This document shows positions 9,579-18,706 of a stretch of 64,000 nt of DNA, one piece after another. Below the pieces are notes generated by a model. It ran no database searches. It was not told where the DNA came from and saw nothing but the letters and a program-made list of their open reading frames with translations. The translations under genes were made by a program, and so were the position numbers. Origin of the DNA: Bradyrhizobium jicamae (lineage in GTDB: Bacteria > Pseudomonadota > Alphaproteobacteria > Rhizobiales > Xanthobacteraceae); NCBI RefSeq assembly GCF_001440395.1, contig NZ_LLXZ01000159.1, positions 33,406-97,405 of the forward strand, given 5' to 3'. Every line of letters starts with the position of its first letter. Within the stretch, counting starts at the first letter, position 1.

Positions 9579-10996
9579 GCCGGATGCCGAATTCGCCTGA
9601 GAGAGATCGCGATGTCATGCCCACGAAAAAGCCGTACATCGATCTATCGGACCCCAATCTCTTGGGCCTTATCCTACGGCTCGCCCTTCCGTCTGTTGTT
9701 GGCGTATCGACTAACGCGTTACAGCAGGTCGTCAATGCGATCTTTGTTGGCGCACTTGGCGCGCAGGCGATCGCAGCTGTCGGCATGACTTTGCCGATCG
9801 TGGTCCTGCTCACGGCAGTCGGACAGGGGATCGGCGCTGGAACAGCCTCGTTCATATCTCGTCAACTTGGCGCTGGTGAGTACCTGGAGGCTAGTCGAGG
9901 CGCGAGTACAGCACTCGCGGTGGCCGCTCCGACCGGTATCATACTTACGGTCGCTCTGCTTCTTAACCTGCAAGGGATCTTCGTAACGCTCGGGGCAACA
10001 TCAACCATCATGCCAGTAGCGATCGACTACGCCGCGACGCTTTTGTTGGGGTACACCCTGATGCTTCTAAACATTGTGAACGGCTTCATCGTCAGAGCCG
10101 AGGGCAACACACGATTCAGCATGTGGACGATGATTACCGCCTTCATACTGAACGCTGTGCTCGATCCCGCCTTCATATTCTTATTGGACCTCGGTGTGCG
10201 AGGCGCAGCCCTCGCAACGCTGGCATCTCAGATCGCTGCTATTAGCCTCTATATCGCGTATTTTGCAAACCTTCGCGGTATTGTCCTCGTCAGGATATCT
10301 CACATCTCATTGCGAGCAGATCGCATCAGGCAGCTCGCGCTGATAGGGGCGCCGGCGACCATGACCAGCATTTTATCAGCCATTGCCTTCATGCTCTTGT
10401 ACGGAGCTGCTGCGCCGTTCGGGGACGATTCCATCGCAGCCGTGGGAATAGCTGTGCGATTGCTGACGATCGGCGCACTGCCTATCACCGGCTTCTGTAT
10501 AGGCTCGCAAGCTATCCTGGGTTTCGGTTGGGGCTCACGCGACTTTGCTCGCGTCTTGAAGACCGCGAAGTTCATCCTCTCCATGACTGTCGCTCTTTCC
10601 GTCGCGTATTCTGCAGCCGTTGTGATTTTTGCCCGGCCTTTGGTCAGGCTGTTCAGCGATAGCGAGAAGGTCACGGAAATTGCCGTCTCGACCTGCATCG
10701 TGTTCCATCTCTTTTTCGGACTTTTTGGTATTCAGAGTTTCGTGACGGCGATGCTTCAGTCTTTCGGAAGAGCACGCCTCAGTGCGGTTGTGTCCTTGGC
10801 GAGGCAAGGCTATCTCTTCATACCGGCCGTAATGTTATTCCCCGTCATATCGGGTTTCAACGGACTGTTGGCCAGTCAAGCAATCGCTGAATTGGGCGCC
10901 GGAATAATCGCGTTGTTCGTCATGTTCCACCAGTTCGCTGAGCTCAGACGATCGCTCCGGCACCCTACTTCAAGAGCGATCGAGCTCGCGGGTTGA
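9575..10996 (+). CDS. MATE-family efflux transporter
   Basis: A 473-residue inner-membrane protein with about 12 hydrophobic segments in two similar halves, as in MATE (multidrug and toxic compound extrusion) antiporters. Family features are LRLALPSVVGVSTNALQQVV in the first helix and GIGAGTASFISRQLGAG in the second/third, with the corresponding GFGWGSRDF region in the second half. The ATG at 9575 overlaps the TGA of the NRPS gene (ATGA), implying translational coupling; ATG 9617 is an alternative start. The simplest role is export of the NRPS product or a precursor. Its expression should follow the same NifA/sigma-54 promoter. Confidence 0.9.
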   Translation: MSRMPNSPERDRDVMPTKKPYIDLSDPNLLGLILRLALPSVVGVSTNALQQVVNAIFVGALGAQAIAAVGMTLPIVVLLTAVGQGIGAGTASFISRQLGAGEYLEASRGASTALAVAAPTGIILTVALLLNLQGIFVTLGATSTIMPVAIDYAATLLLGYTLMLLNIVNGFIVRAEGNTRFSMWTMITAFILNAVLDPAFIFLLDLGVRGAALATLASQIAAISLYIAYFANLRGIVLVRISHISLRADRIRQLALIGAPATMTSILSAIAFMLLYGAAAPFGDDSIAAVGIAVRLLTIGALPITGFCIGSQAILGFGWGSRDFARVLKTAKFILSMTVALSVAYSAAVVIFARPLVRLFSDSEKVTEIAVSTCIVFHLFFGLFGIQSFVTAMLQSFGRARLSAVVSLARQGYLFIPAVMLFPVISGFNGLLASQAIAELGAGIIALFVMFHQFAELRRSLRHPTSRAIELAG

Positions 10997-11208
10997 TCTG
11001 ACAATGGACATCATCGTTGCCCAGAGCATTGAGCCACGAGATGCTCGGTCTCGAAGATGATTATGGTGAAGACCTCGTCAAAACGCCTCTTGTCGAGCTC
11101 GCGGACACGGGCCATTACGGCGTAGTCTAAAACGTTGCTGTGAACCGCCCAGAACACATAGTTCGTCGAAATGTTCTAGGATCGCATTCGAGACGGATCC
11201 AAGCATGC

Positions 11209-12534
11209 ATGGCTAGACAATTCACTCGGCGAAGCTCGAAGCCGACCCTCATTGCTGCAGATGGAGGCTTGACCAGCCATGCCGTGTTGGGCGCGACGAT
11301 CGGCAATATGCTCGAATTCTACGATTTCGGGACGTATAGCTTTTTCGCCATCCAGATTGGTCACGCGTTCTTCCCGGCGAAGGATCAGTTCGCCAGCCTT
11401 ATGCTGTCGCTCGCGACCTTCGGAGCGGGTTTCGTGACCAGACCCATCGGGGCCATTGTGATCGGCTCGTACTCGGATCGAGTCGGACGCCGGCCCGCAA
11501 TGACCGCCAGTCTTGTCATGATGAGTGCCGCGATACTCGTGTTGGCTGTGACGCCCTCGTACGACACGATAGGGATCGCCGCTCCGTTATTGGTTATTTT
11601 CGCGCGTTTGGTGCAGGGCTTCGCCCTGGGAGGCGAAGTCGGTCCGACGACCGCCTATTTGATGGAAGCGGCCCCGGCCGGACGCCGGGGCCTTGCCGTC
11701 TCGTTTCAGCCTGCCAGCCAACAAATAGCTGCAACGGCCGGAGCGCTGGTCGGAGAAATACTCTCCCTCACCATGACAAGCGAGTCGCTGGATGCGTACG
11801 GATGGCGGATCGCGTTTCTGCTCGGTGCCTGTACGCTGCCGTTCGGACTTTGGTTGCGCAGGGCCCTGCCCGAAACGCTGCACCGACCTGAAGCGCCGTC
11901 TCTCGCCGTCGAGCCCGCAAGGAAATTGCGTGCCGGCCGCATGATGAGCTTGGGATTGGTCATTTTGGCCAGCTGCACGATTATCACCTATGTCACGGAA
12001 TATATGACGACTTATGCGCTGAACATCCTGCAAGTCGCCGCGCCTCTCGCCTTTGCGACCACTGTCGTCAGCAATGCAGTAGGCATTGCTGCGGCAGTCC
12101 TGGGCGGCTGGCTCGCAGATCTGGCCGGACGCCGGCCCATCATGATATGGCCGCAGATCGGCGCGCTGCTGATGACCTATCCGGTGTTCTTGTGGATCGT
12201 AGAGAGCCGCAGTCCCATGGCCCTTCTCGGAGGTCTCGGCGCGCTCACCCTCGTCGGAACGATTCCGTATAGCGCCTTCTATGTCGGTATGGCCGAAGGC
12301 TTGCCCAAGAGCATCCGCGGCGGCGCCTTCGCGACGATCTACGCTGTTGCGATAGCGATCTTCGGGGGCACAGCTCAACTCGTCGTCGCTTGGCTGACCC
12401 ACGTTACTGGGAACGCGCTGGCGCCAGCTTGGTACATGCTAGTCGCTACCGCGGCCGGGCTCTGCGCCATGCTGATGATGCCCGAGACGGCACCGCCGAA
12501 AATTCGGGCCGCCGCGAACACGCGGAGCCCGTAG
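11209..12534 (+). CDS. MFS transporter, metabolite:H+ symporter (MHS) type
   Basis: About 441 residues with 12 predicted membrane segments. GNMLEFYDFGTYSFFA near the N-terminus and the loop GSYSDRVGRRPAMTASL are hallmarks of the metabolite:proton symporter branch (citrate, alpha-ketoglutarate, proline/betaine carriers). A second DLAGRRP loop marks the start of the second half. ATG 11209 places about 30 residues before the first helix, as usual; a GTG at 11140 is an alternative. It lies 212 bases after the MATE gene with no clear promoter or terminator between, so it may or may not join that operon. The substrate is not predictable; an organic acid is most likely from the family. Confidence 0.85.
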   Translation: MARQFTRRSSKPTLIAADGGLTSHAVLGATIGNMLEFYDFGTYSFFAIQIGHAFFPAKDQFASLMLSLATFGAGFVTRPIGAIVIGSYSDRVGRRPAMTASLVMMSAAILVLAVTPSYDTIGIAAPLLVIFARLVQGFALGGEVGPTTAYLMEAAPAGRRGLAVSFQPASQQIAATAGALVGEILSLTMTSESLDAYGWRIAFLLGACTLPFGLWLRRALPETLHRPEAPSLAVEPARKLRAGRMMSLGLVILASCTIITYVTEYMTTYALNILQVAAPLAFATTVVSNAVGIAAAVLGGWLADLAGRRPIMIWPQIGALLMTYPVFLWIVESRSPMALLGGLGALTLVGTIPYSAFYVGMAEGLPKSIRGGAFATIYAVAIAIFGGTAQLVVAWLTHVTGNALAPAWYMLVATAAGLCAMLMMPETAPPKIRAAANTRSP

Positions 12535-12712
12535 CAGCTTTGGACAATGCGATAACGGGTTACAGGTTCCCAATCTCACGATGCGTGCATCAGACGAGGG
12601 CCAACGCGACGGACTGGCATGACCCGCGCGGCAATGATTCAATACTCCAAAGAACAGCGCAGCAAGGATTTCCCATGATGGCGAACCGCGTAAAGAATGA
12701 CGGAGTAACGCG

Positions 12713-12949
12713 ATGGAAATTGCCCTCGGGATTAGCGCCCCGGTCGTTTTCGCCGCAATGTTTTGCGTGCGTCTGGGCCGTTCGGTGACGCCAGTCATCA
12801 AGAATTTGCTCGCGCGTAAGCAGAAGCTCATCGAGCAACTGAGCGTCACCGAAGATGCTGACGAGCGAGACAAGATCGGACGTCAACTTCGCCAGATCAA
12901 CACCGCACTGGTATTTTTGCGGAAGACGGAGCCCAAGAGCGAGGAATGA
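12713..12949 (+). CDS. Small conserved-looking protein with an N-terminal membrane segment
   Basis: A 78-residue protein: a hydrophobic N-terminal segment (ALGISAPVVFAAMFCVRLG) followed by a charged, helix-prone tail rich in Arg, Lys, Glu and Asp (ADERDKIGRQLRQINTALVF). GGAG stands about 9 bases before the ATG. This pattern fits a single-pass inner-membrane protein with a cytoplasmic coiled-coil tail. I do not recognise a family. The opposite strand is also open here, which lowers certainty. Confidence 0.5.
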   Translation: MEIALGISAPVVFAAMFCVRLGRSVTPVIKNLLARKQKLIEQLSVTEDADERDKIGRQLRQINTALVFLRKTEPKSEE

Positions 12950-13074
12950 CCATTGGGCGATCCCACACGACGCAGCGATACCTAGAAGCTGAATGGCGGG
13001 AATCCGTCGGAAGCGAATGCACTTCATCGTGCTCGACCGGCGACCGTCTCCTCAAAGCCTCGCAAGCCAATACC

Positions 13075-13818
13075 TCAACTAACGGGGCTCACACAATACA
13101 ATCCAAAACGAACCGGCAAAGCCCCTGCGACGAAATCGTTTGGATCGCCTAAATCAAGCCTGTTCAACGCATAGACGAGCCTCTTGTTGCCCGGAAACAA
13201 CCTCTCCGCGTGACCGACCAGCGAATCGTGATCGAGCACAGCAATTGAGGAAGGCTGGAGCGCTGCAGATAGCTTGCGAAGTCTTCTAGCATAATCTTCG
13301 CCGGTTTGCCGGCCGATCGTCCGACAAAAGTTTCCTTCAGCCGCCCTTCTGATGAGGTCCTCGTCCTCTTTGGAGGCACGATATTTTGATGTAATGGGGT
13401 GAGCGGGGGCGCCAGGCTCACGATACCGACGAAGCATTGACAACGCGGGGACGATCCCCTTGTCTTTCGGAAACAGCCGTTTAGCGTGATCGAGCAAGAG
13501 CTCGTCATCGAGCATAGCAATAGTTTGGCCAGAAGGCTTGAGTGCATCAGCCAATTTGCGAAGACTACGATCATAATGGCCGACGGCGACGGTGCTCGGC
13601 TGCCCCCGATCACGGGCAGCATCAGCCGCTGCTTGGATGAGGCGATCTTCTTCCTCAGAGATATCAAAAAGCTCTCTATGGAGATCTACGGCATCGACCT
13701 GTTGCACCTCGCCCAAGTGCTGCTCAAATTCCGCTTGCTGCTGTTGCGGCTGTTGTACCGTGGCGTTGTACGTAGCGAAATGTCGGTCGAATGGGTTGAT
13801 ATTGCTAAATGGGGCCAT
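13075..13818 (-). CDS. Candidate type III secreted effector with two internal repeats
   Basis: A 247-residue protein from ATG 13818. The N-terminus is polar and rich in Asn, Gln, Thr and Pro (residues 1-45), as in secreted effectors. Two related segments follow at about 58-132 and 154-221, each built as D-x-LI-x-x-A, then YxRxLRKL(A/S)xAL(K/Q)PS, then LDxxxLxxHAxRLFP and a closing A-L-x-x-L/R run. Such repeats resemble the SAM-like repeats in rhizobial Nop effectors (for example NopD-type proteins); this link rests on family memory, not a search. A tts box lies about 63-93 bases upstream. The open frame extends to a GTG at 13881, but that start lies inside the tts box, so ATG 13818 is preferred. 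No catalytic domain is visible. Confidence 0.7.
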   Translation of the reverse strand: MAPFSNINPFDRHFATYNATVQQPQQQQAEFEQHLGEVQQVDAVDLHRELFDISEEEDRLIQAAADAARDRGQPSTVAVGHYDRSLRKLADALKPSGQTIAMLDDELLLDHAKRLFPKDKGIVPALSMLRRYREPGAPAHPITSKYRASKEDEDLIRRAAEGNFCRTIGRQTGEDYARRLRKLSAALQPSSIAVLDHDSLVGHAERLFPGNKRLVYALNRLDLGDPNDFVAGALPVRFGLYCVSPVS

Positions 13819-13880
13819 GTTCCCGTCCGGTTGGGGCCGATTCGCATATCTGAGCAGCAACGTTCGCTCGCTAGCTCCCA

Positions 13881-13911
13881 CACTACTACCGTTAGCTTTC
13901 GCGAAGCTGAC
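13881..13911 (-). promoter_or_regulatory. tts box (TtsI-binding promoter element)
   Basis: On the minus strand GTCAGCTTCGCGAAAGCT is followed by AACGGTAGTAGTG. This agrees with the rhizobial tts-box core GTCAG-TT-TCG-AAGCT with one base different. It lies at the expected distance before the effector candidate ending at 13075. TtsI is induced through NodD and flavonoids, so this gene should be part of the type III secretion regulon. Confidence 0.75.
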
Positions 13912-14134
13912 GCGGTTTAGAGAAAATTAGAATGAGCCAATGGCCAAAGCGTGCTTTCTGCGGACGCAGCAGCATCGGTGTCCGCCGAAAAAAGGCTGCG
14001 ATGATCAAAAGAGAGTTTTGAGCCGGGAAGTCAAAGCATTGCAACCACCGTTTGCCGCTCCACTAAAGCAGCCCAGTACGGGTCAGCAGATCGCCTTATG
14101 GCCGTGCAGGCCATCATCCTAACTCGAAATCAAA

Positions 14135-14326
14135 TCATGCAGCCTTACTCGGCCGCTGCTCGCGCTGAGCTCGGGTGAGGTAATCGAGATAGATCTTGCG
14201 AGCCTGTGCGTCGCTCACGCCGCGCCGCGCCACAACGGTGCCCACGAAGGCGAGCGCGACTGGAGAGGAGAAAACGCTCTCGCCGGCACGGCTCTCGAGT
14301 CCTGTGGTAGCGCTGTTGCGGGCCAT
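14135..14326 (-). CDS. Small hypothetical protein, 63 aa
   Basis: From ATG 14326, which has GGAGG six bases upstream, a 63-residue basic protein is read (ending LTRAQREQRPSKAA), with a middle hydrophobic run around SSPVALAFVGTVVARRG. I recognise no family. Longer frames on both strands overlap it, but only this one has a good ribosome binding site. It could be a remnant. Confidence 0.35.
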   Translation of the reverse strand: MARNSATTGLESRAGESVFSSPVALAFVGTVVARRGVSDAQARKIYLDYLTRAQREQRPSKAA

Positions 14327-14904
14327 CGGCCCCTCCGCTTTGTTGGCGGAGGGTGGATTCCGCCGCCGTGCCGGCGAGCTTCTTTTTGTTCGGGTGGCTT
14401 CGGAACGCACTTGCGAGGGGGCCGGTCGACGACGCGGTCCACCAAACATCAGATTCAGCTGCCGCCTTGACAGATTCCGGAATTGGATCACCCTCGACTA
14501 TAATTGGATCACCCTCAATTATGACGAAAGGCAATCTGAGAGCACGCGCTATCCGGGAAAGCGAACGGTGCCCGGCTCCATCCTTCATCCAGGGGACGAT
14601 GCCGCATCGCTAGCCGGAGCGCATATTGAGGCGCTGAAGAACGAGATAAGGCTGGCTGAGCAGCGGTCAGCACAGTGGCCAGGAAAAAGCGGATCTTCCG
14701 CCGCCAGTGTCGATAGCCAGCCGCGATGGCAGGATTCCAGCGCGTCGTATTGGCGGTGCAATCGAAGGCGTAGTCGGCGGCCAAATGCTTGCCGGTGCGG
14801 GATCAGTGCGGCGTACATGAGTTTCAGGACGGCGCGTTCGCCGAAGGTGTGCGGCGCGTGGTTATGGGCATGGCGGAAAAGCTCGGGTATGAGCGGGCGC
14901 GGAC
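14327..14904. other. No gene recognised; short tandem duplication
   Basis: Overlapping frames on both strands show no recognisable domain. The sequence ATTGGATCACCCTC occurs twice in tandem near 14485-14520 with AT-rich spacers. The region separates the effector candidate from the sarcosine oxidase operon and may be decayed mobile DNA. Confidence 0.4.
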
Positions 14905-15543
14905 TCACATGCCGACCACCGCATTAGCGGGGATGAAGCGCGAACCGAAGGCATGAGACGCTTCCTGCAGTTCCTCAAGTAGCCACATCTCGAACGTCGA
15001 GGCGACAATCAGGTCGAAGCACGGCGTCGCGTCGACCTGCCGCAGGACACAGGAGACACGGGCAACAAGCGTCACCGCGCAACGCCCGGCGTCGAAGACT
15101 CGGGGATGCAGGTCGAGACGGCAGCATCGGGCGAAAACTTCGAGCGTGCTGAGGCCCGATACCTGCAGGACGCATTTGCCATGGCTTTGGTCCACCACAG
15201 CCGCGATGCCGGCGAGCGCCGACTTCAACTGCACAGAGAAGGCGTTGCCGATGTCCGCTGGCGCTTGAAGCAACCAGCCCCCCGGCTGGATCCAGATCAG
15301 CGTATAGGCCCCGTCGCTCGTGGAATGCCCCGGCTGCGGCAGGTTTAGCTGGAGCCTTTGCCAAATTGCAGCGGCAAGCGCCGGCTGCTGCCCTCGGCGC
15401 GCCGTCAGCTGCACCAGCGTTGCCGGCCGTTGCATGATCGAGATAACATCCGGATTGGCCTGTCCATCATGAGGTGGCCTCGTCAGTCCGCCAAAACGGG
15501 AAGGGCAGTCAGTTGCGGACACGGACATTCTCTGGGTCGACAT
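14905..15543 (-). CDS. soxG: Sarcosine oxidase gamma subunit
   Basis: SoxG is the small subunit of heterotetrameric sarcosine oxidase, which converts sarcosine, tetrahydrofolate and O2 to glycine, methylene-tetrahydrofolate and H2O2. The 212-residue product has the family blocks YTLIWIQPGGWLL, VVDQSHGKCVLQVSG and the C-terminal TFEMWLLEEL. It is the last gene of soxBDAG and overlaps the end of soxA by 35 bases. The fold is related to a GcvT half. Length is normal. Confidence 0.85.
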   Translation of the reverse strand: MSTQRMSVSATDCPSRFGGLTRPPHDGQANPDVISIMQRPATLVQLTARRGQQPALAAAIWQRLQLNLPQPGHSTSDGAYTLIWIQPGGWLLQAPADIGNAFSVQLKSALAGIAAVVDQSHGKCVLQVSGLSTLEVFARCCRLDLHPRVFDAGRCAVTLVARVSCVLRQVDATPCFDLIVASTFEMWLLEELQEASHAFGSRFIPANAVVGM

Positions 15544-18427
15544 GATGGGGACTAGAGACGACTACCTCGATCGCCTCGTCGTGCAGGGGAGAAACTGCGT
15601 GGACTGTCTTGCCGCTCATAGCCTCGCCGTTCTCAAGCATAGCCAGGCCAATCCACTGCCCTAGCTCAATCGACCGGGTCACGCTCGTAATCCAGCCCAA
15701 ACTTCTGCCCGAACCGGGCTTCGACACGAGATGAGCTCCGCCGCGCAGCCGCTTGCCCGAGTCGATCGGGCGGATGCCGACCAGCCGCGGCCTACCAGGA
15801 TCAGCGAGGGCCGGACGGGCGCTCAGCACGCGGCCGACGAAATCGCCAGTCTTCTTCATCATCCGGCCTACACCGAGATCGGCGGCCGTCGCCTGCCCGT
15901 TCAGCTCCGAGGCCGCGAGGTGGCCCTTCTCGATCCGCATCAGGTCCATCGTCTCCAACCCGTAGGGCACGATGCCGAACTCTTGCCCGGCAGCCAAAAT
16001 CGCCCGCCAGACGATCTCGGCATGCCTCGACGGCACCGCAACCTCATAGGCGAGTTCGCCGGAGAAGCTGATCCGAAAAACCCGAAGGGGTATACCGGCC
16101 ATGTGGCCTTCGCCCACAGACAGGAAGCGAAAAGCCCAGAGGTCGAGTCCCTCGACCACCTTGGCCAGTGTCACGCGGCTGCGGGGACCGGCTACCGCGA
16201 TTTGTGCCCATTGGTCGGTCACCGAACAGAGCTGCACATCGAGCTCCGGCCAGACGGTCTGAGCATAGAACTCCATATGTTCCAGTACGGGCGCGGCGTT
16301 GGCAGTGGTTGTGGTGATCAGGAAGTGATCTTCGCGGAGCCGTGATGCCGTGCCGTCATCAAACGCGATACCGTCCTCGCGCAGCATCAGGCCATAGCGG
16401 CATTGGCCGACGGCGAGCGTCGAGAAGGAATTGATGTACAGTCTGTCGAGGAGGGTCGCGGCGTCCGGACCCTGCAGATCAATCTTGCCGAGCGTGGACA
16501 TGTCGCAAATACCTACACTTTGCCGTACCCCGCGCGCCTCGCGCGAGACCGAATCCCAGGCGGTCTCCTCAGCTTTGGGGTAATAGGACGGCCGCAGCCA
16601 CGCTCCCATCGGCCGCATCACCGCGCCATGACGAAGGTGCCAACCATGCAGCGCCGTGCGCCGGATCGGCTGGAACCGTTCGCCTGTTGTGCCTCCGGCC
16701 AGGGCACCAATGGCGACCGGCTTGGTGTAAGGCCGGAAAGTCGGCAGGCCGACCTTCTCTAGGGTCTCGCCGCGGGCCTCCGCGAGGATCGCAGCGCCCA
16801 CAAGACCACCAAGCTTGCCCTGATCCGTGGCCATATTGTGCGTCGTGTAGCGCTTGGCGTGCTCAATGTGGCTGAAGCCTTCGCGATGGGCGAGGCGGAT
16901 ATCGTTCACCGTAACATCATGTTGCAGGTCGACGAAGGCCTTCCCCGAACTCTTGACTTCCCAGAGCGGCTCGAGCGGTGCGCATGGCCCCTCCGGTGCA
17001 GGCAGCGGGAAATCAATGTCGCCGCCGCCGAGGCCCAAGGCGTTCGCGGCCGCCAGCCCGGCGGCCAGCCCGTCGCGCGCGGCCTCGCCGATTCCTACGA
17101 TGCCCCTCGCCGCGCCAGCCGAACGTTCGGCCTGCACCGGCGCGCCCGGCACGAAGCTCGAAAGCGTCGCATCCCAGCTCAGCCTGGCGCCGGACTGGCT
17201 GGCGAGATGTACGTTCGGGTTCCAACCACCGGAGATGCAGAGCAGGTCTGCCGCGACGTTATCGCCGCCGCCGCTCGGCGTCCGGAGTGTGACCCTATCC
17301 TTGCCAAAGTCGCTCACCTCGATCCCGAATCGAACATCGACGCCATGCGCTCGCAGTTCCGCGGCCAGCCTGTTTTCCCGCCGGAAATCGGCCAGCACGA
17401 CTCCATCGAGGCCCGCCTCGGCAAGCGCAAGCGCCGTCGCGTAGGCGCTATCGTTGTTCGTGAAGACGACGGCACGCTTTCCAGGAGCGACGCCGAAGCG
17501 GCGGACATAGGTCAACGCCGCACCTGCCATCATCACGCCGGGTCGATCGTTGCCGCGAAAAGCGATGAGCCGCTCACTCGCGCCGGTCGCCAGCACCACT
17601 TGTCCAGCACGGAAGGTGCGGTACCGTTGCCGGACCTCATGCGGATGCGGCTCGGCGACATGATCGCCGACCTGCTCGACGCCGCCCAGTAGGTTATGGT
17701 CATAATAGCCAAAAATGTTGGTACGCGGCAGAATCTGCACGTCGCGGATCCCCTGGAGCGTCGCGATCATCTCCTTCCGCCAACTTTCCTGAGCCGGATC
17801 GAGCAGCAGCCCGCCGCCGATCAGAAAATCGCGCTCACACAGGATCACACGAGCGCCGACCTCGCCCGCGACCCGGGCGGCTGCAAGTCCGGCCGGCCCG
17901 GAGCCGACAACGAGTACGTCGCAATGCGCATGTACCGCTTCGTAGTGATCGGGATCCGGCAGGCAGGTGGCGCGGCCGAGACCGGCCGCGTGGCGAATCA
18001 GCGGCTCGTAGAGTTTTTCCCAGAACGAAGCCGGCCACATGAAGGTCTTGTAGTAGAATCCGGCGGAGATGATATTCCCGGCAAGGCCGTTGACAGCCAT
18101 CAGGTCGAATTTTAGCGAGGGCCAGCGGTTCTGACTCCAGGCCTGTAGCCCCTCATAAAGCTCGACGTCGGTCATCTTAGTGTTCGGCTCAGTGCGGCTG
18201 CGCTCGCGCAGTTCCACCAGAGCTGATGGCTCGTCTGGTCCCGCGGTCATGATGCCGCGCGGCCGGTGATACTTGAAGCTGCGGCCGACCAGGCGGACGC
18301 CGCTGGCGAGCAAGGCCGAAGCCAGCGTATCGCCAGGATGGCCGAAGAAGCGCCGGCCGTCGAAGTGAAAAGTCAGGCGCTGACTGCGGTTGATATGGCC
18401 GCCTTGCGATAGACGATGGACGCTCAT
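15509..18427 (-). CDS. soxA: Sarcosine oxidase alpha subunit
   Basis: A 972-residue subunit. An N-terminal 2Fe-2S-like fold region (LTFHFDGRRFFGHPGDTLAS) is followed by an NAD-binding Rossmann domain with VVGSGPAGLAAARVAGE near residue 180. The C-terminal half is a GcvT/aminomethyltransferase-like folate domain (DMSTLGKIDLQGPDAA and later MDLMRIEKGHL). This matches the full SoxA layout and length. In the complex it handles electron and folate steps while SoxB carries the oxidase site. ATG 18427 overlaps the soxD stop. No frameshift is seen. Confidence 0.92.
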   Translation of the reverse strand: MSVHRLSQGGHINRSQRLTFHFDGRRFFGHPGDTLASALLASGVRLVGRSFKYHRPRGIMTAGPDEPSALVELRERSRTEPNTKMTDVELYEGLQAWSQNRWPSLKFDLMAVNGLAGNIISAGFYYKTFMWPASFWEKLYEPLIRHAAGLGRATCLPDPDHYEAVHAHCDVLVVGSGPAGLAAARVAGEVGARVILCERDFLIGGGLLLDPAQESWRKEMIATLQGIRDVQILPRTNIFGYYDHNLLGGVEQVGDHVAEPHPHEVRQRYRTFRAGQVVLATGASERLIAFRGNDRPGVMMAGAALTYVRRFGVAPGKRAVVFTNNDSAYATALALAEAGLDGVVLADFRRENRLAAELRAHGVDVRFGIEVSDFGKDRVTLRTPSGGGDNVAADLLCISGGWNPNVHLASQSGARLSWDATLSSFVPGAPVQAERSAGAARGIVGIGEAARDGLAAGLAAANALGLGGGDIDFPLPAPEGPCAPLEPLWEVKSSGKAFVDLQHDVTVNDIRLAHREGFSHIEHAKRYTTHNMATDQGKLGGLVGAAILAEARGETLEKVGLPTFRPYTKPVAIGALAGGTTGERFQPIRRTALHGWHLRHGAVMRPMGAWLRPSYYPKAEETAWDSVSREARGVRQSVGICDMSTLGKIDLQGPDAATLLDRLYINSFSTLAVGQCRYGLMLREDGIAFDDGTASRLREDHFLITTTTANAAPVLEHMEFYAQTVWPELDVQLCSVTDQWAQIAVAGPRSRVTLAKVVEGLDLWAFRFLSVGEGHMAGIPLRVFRISFSGELAYEVAVPSRHAEIVWRAILAAGQEFGIVPYGLETMDLMRIEKGHLAASELNGQATAADLGVGRMMKKTGDFVGRVLSARPALADPGRPRLVGIRPIDSGKRLRGGAHLVSKPGSGRSLGWITSVTRSIELGQWIGLAMLENGEAMSGKTVHAVSPLHDEAIEVVVSSPHHVDPENVRVRN

Positions 18428-18699
18428 GCGGATAGCTGCGGTGTGTCCTCGGCTGGCCCGACGGCCGTCCGAATTTCATGCGTGAGTGTGTTCCGTTCCA
18501 CCTTCACCCATTGCCGACAGCCGGCGTAGTGGTGCCACCACTCCAAATGCCAACCGCGCGGATTCGTCCGGGTGTAGACGAAATCGTAGAGGGCCTGTAG
18601 TCCGGCATCGGGCGCAGGGCGCTTCACGGTCGCGTCGCCGCGATAATGGAACTCGTCCTGGGGACGCGCGCCGCAATATGGACAAGGGATCAGGAGCAT
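18424..18699 (-). CDS. soxD: Sarcosine oxidase delta subunit
   Basis: A 91-residue subunit starting MLLIPCPYCGARPQDEF. The C-P-Y-C pair with the later Cys in HHYAGCRQW forms the zinc site typical of SoxD; the family core NPRGWHLEWWHHYAGC is intact. The stop overlaps the soxA start by 4 bases (ATGA), and the start is 7 bases after the soxB stop. This fixes the order soxB-soxD-soxA-soxG. Confidence 0.9.
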   Translation of the reverse strand: MLLIPCPYCGARPQDEFHYRGDATVKRPAPDAGLQALYDFVYTRTNPRGWHLEWWHHYAGCRQWVKVERNTLTHEIRTAVGPAEDTPQLSA

Positions 18700-18706
18700 C
18701 GCCGTC

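Noticed and set aside
13881..13881. GTG start for the effector candidate
   Set aside because: It lies inside the tts box, so transcription would begin after it; ATG 13818 is the sensible start.
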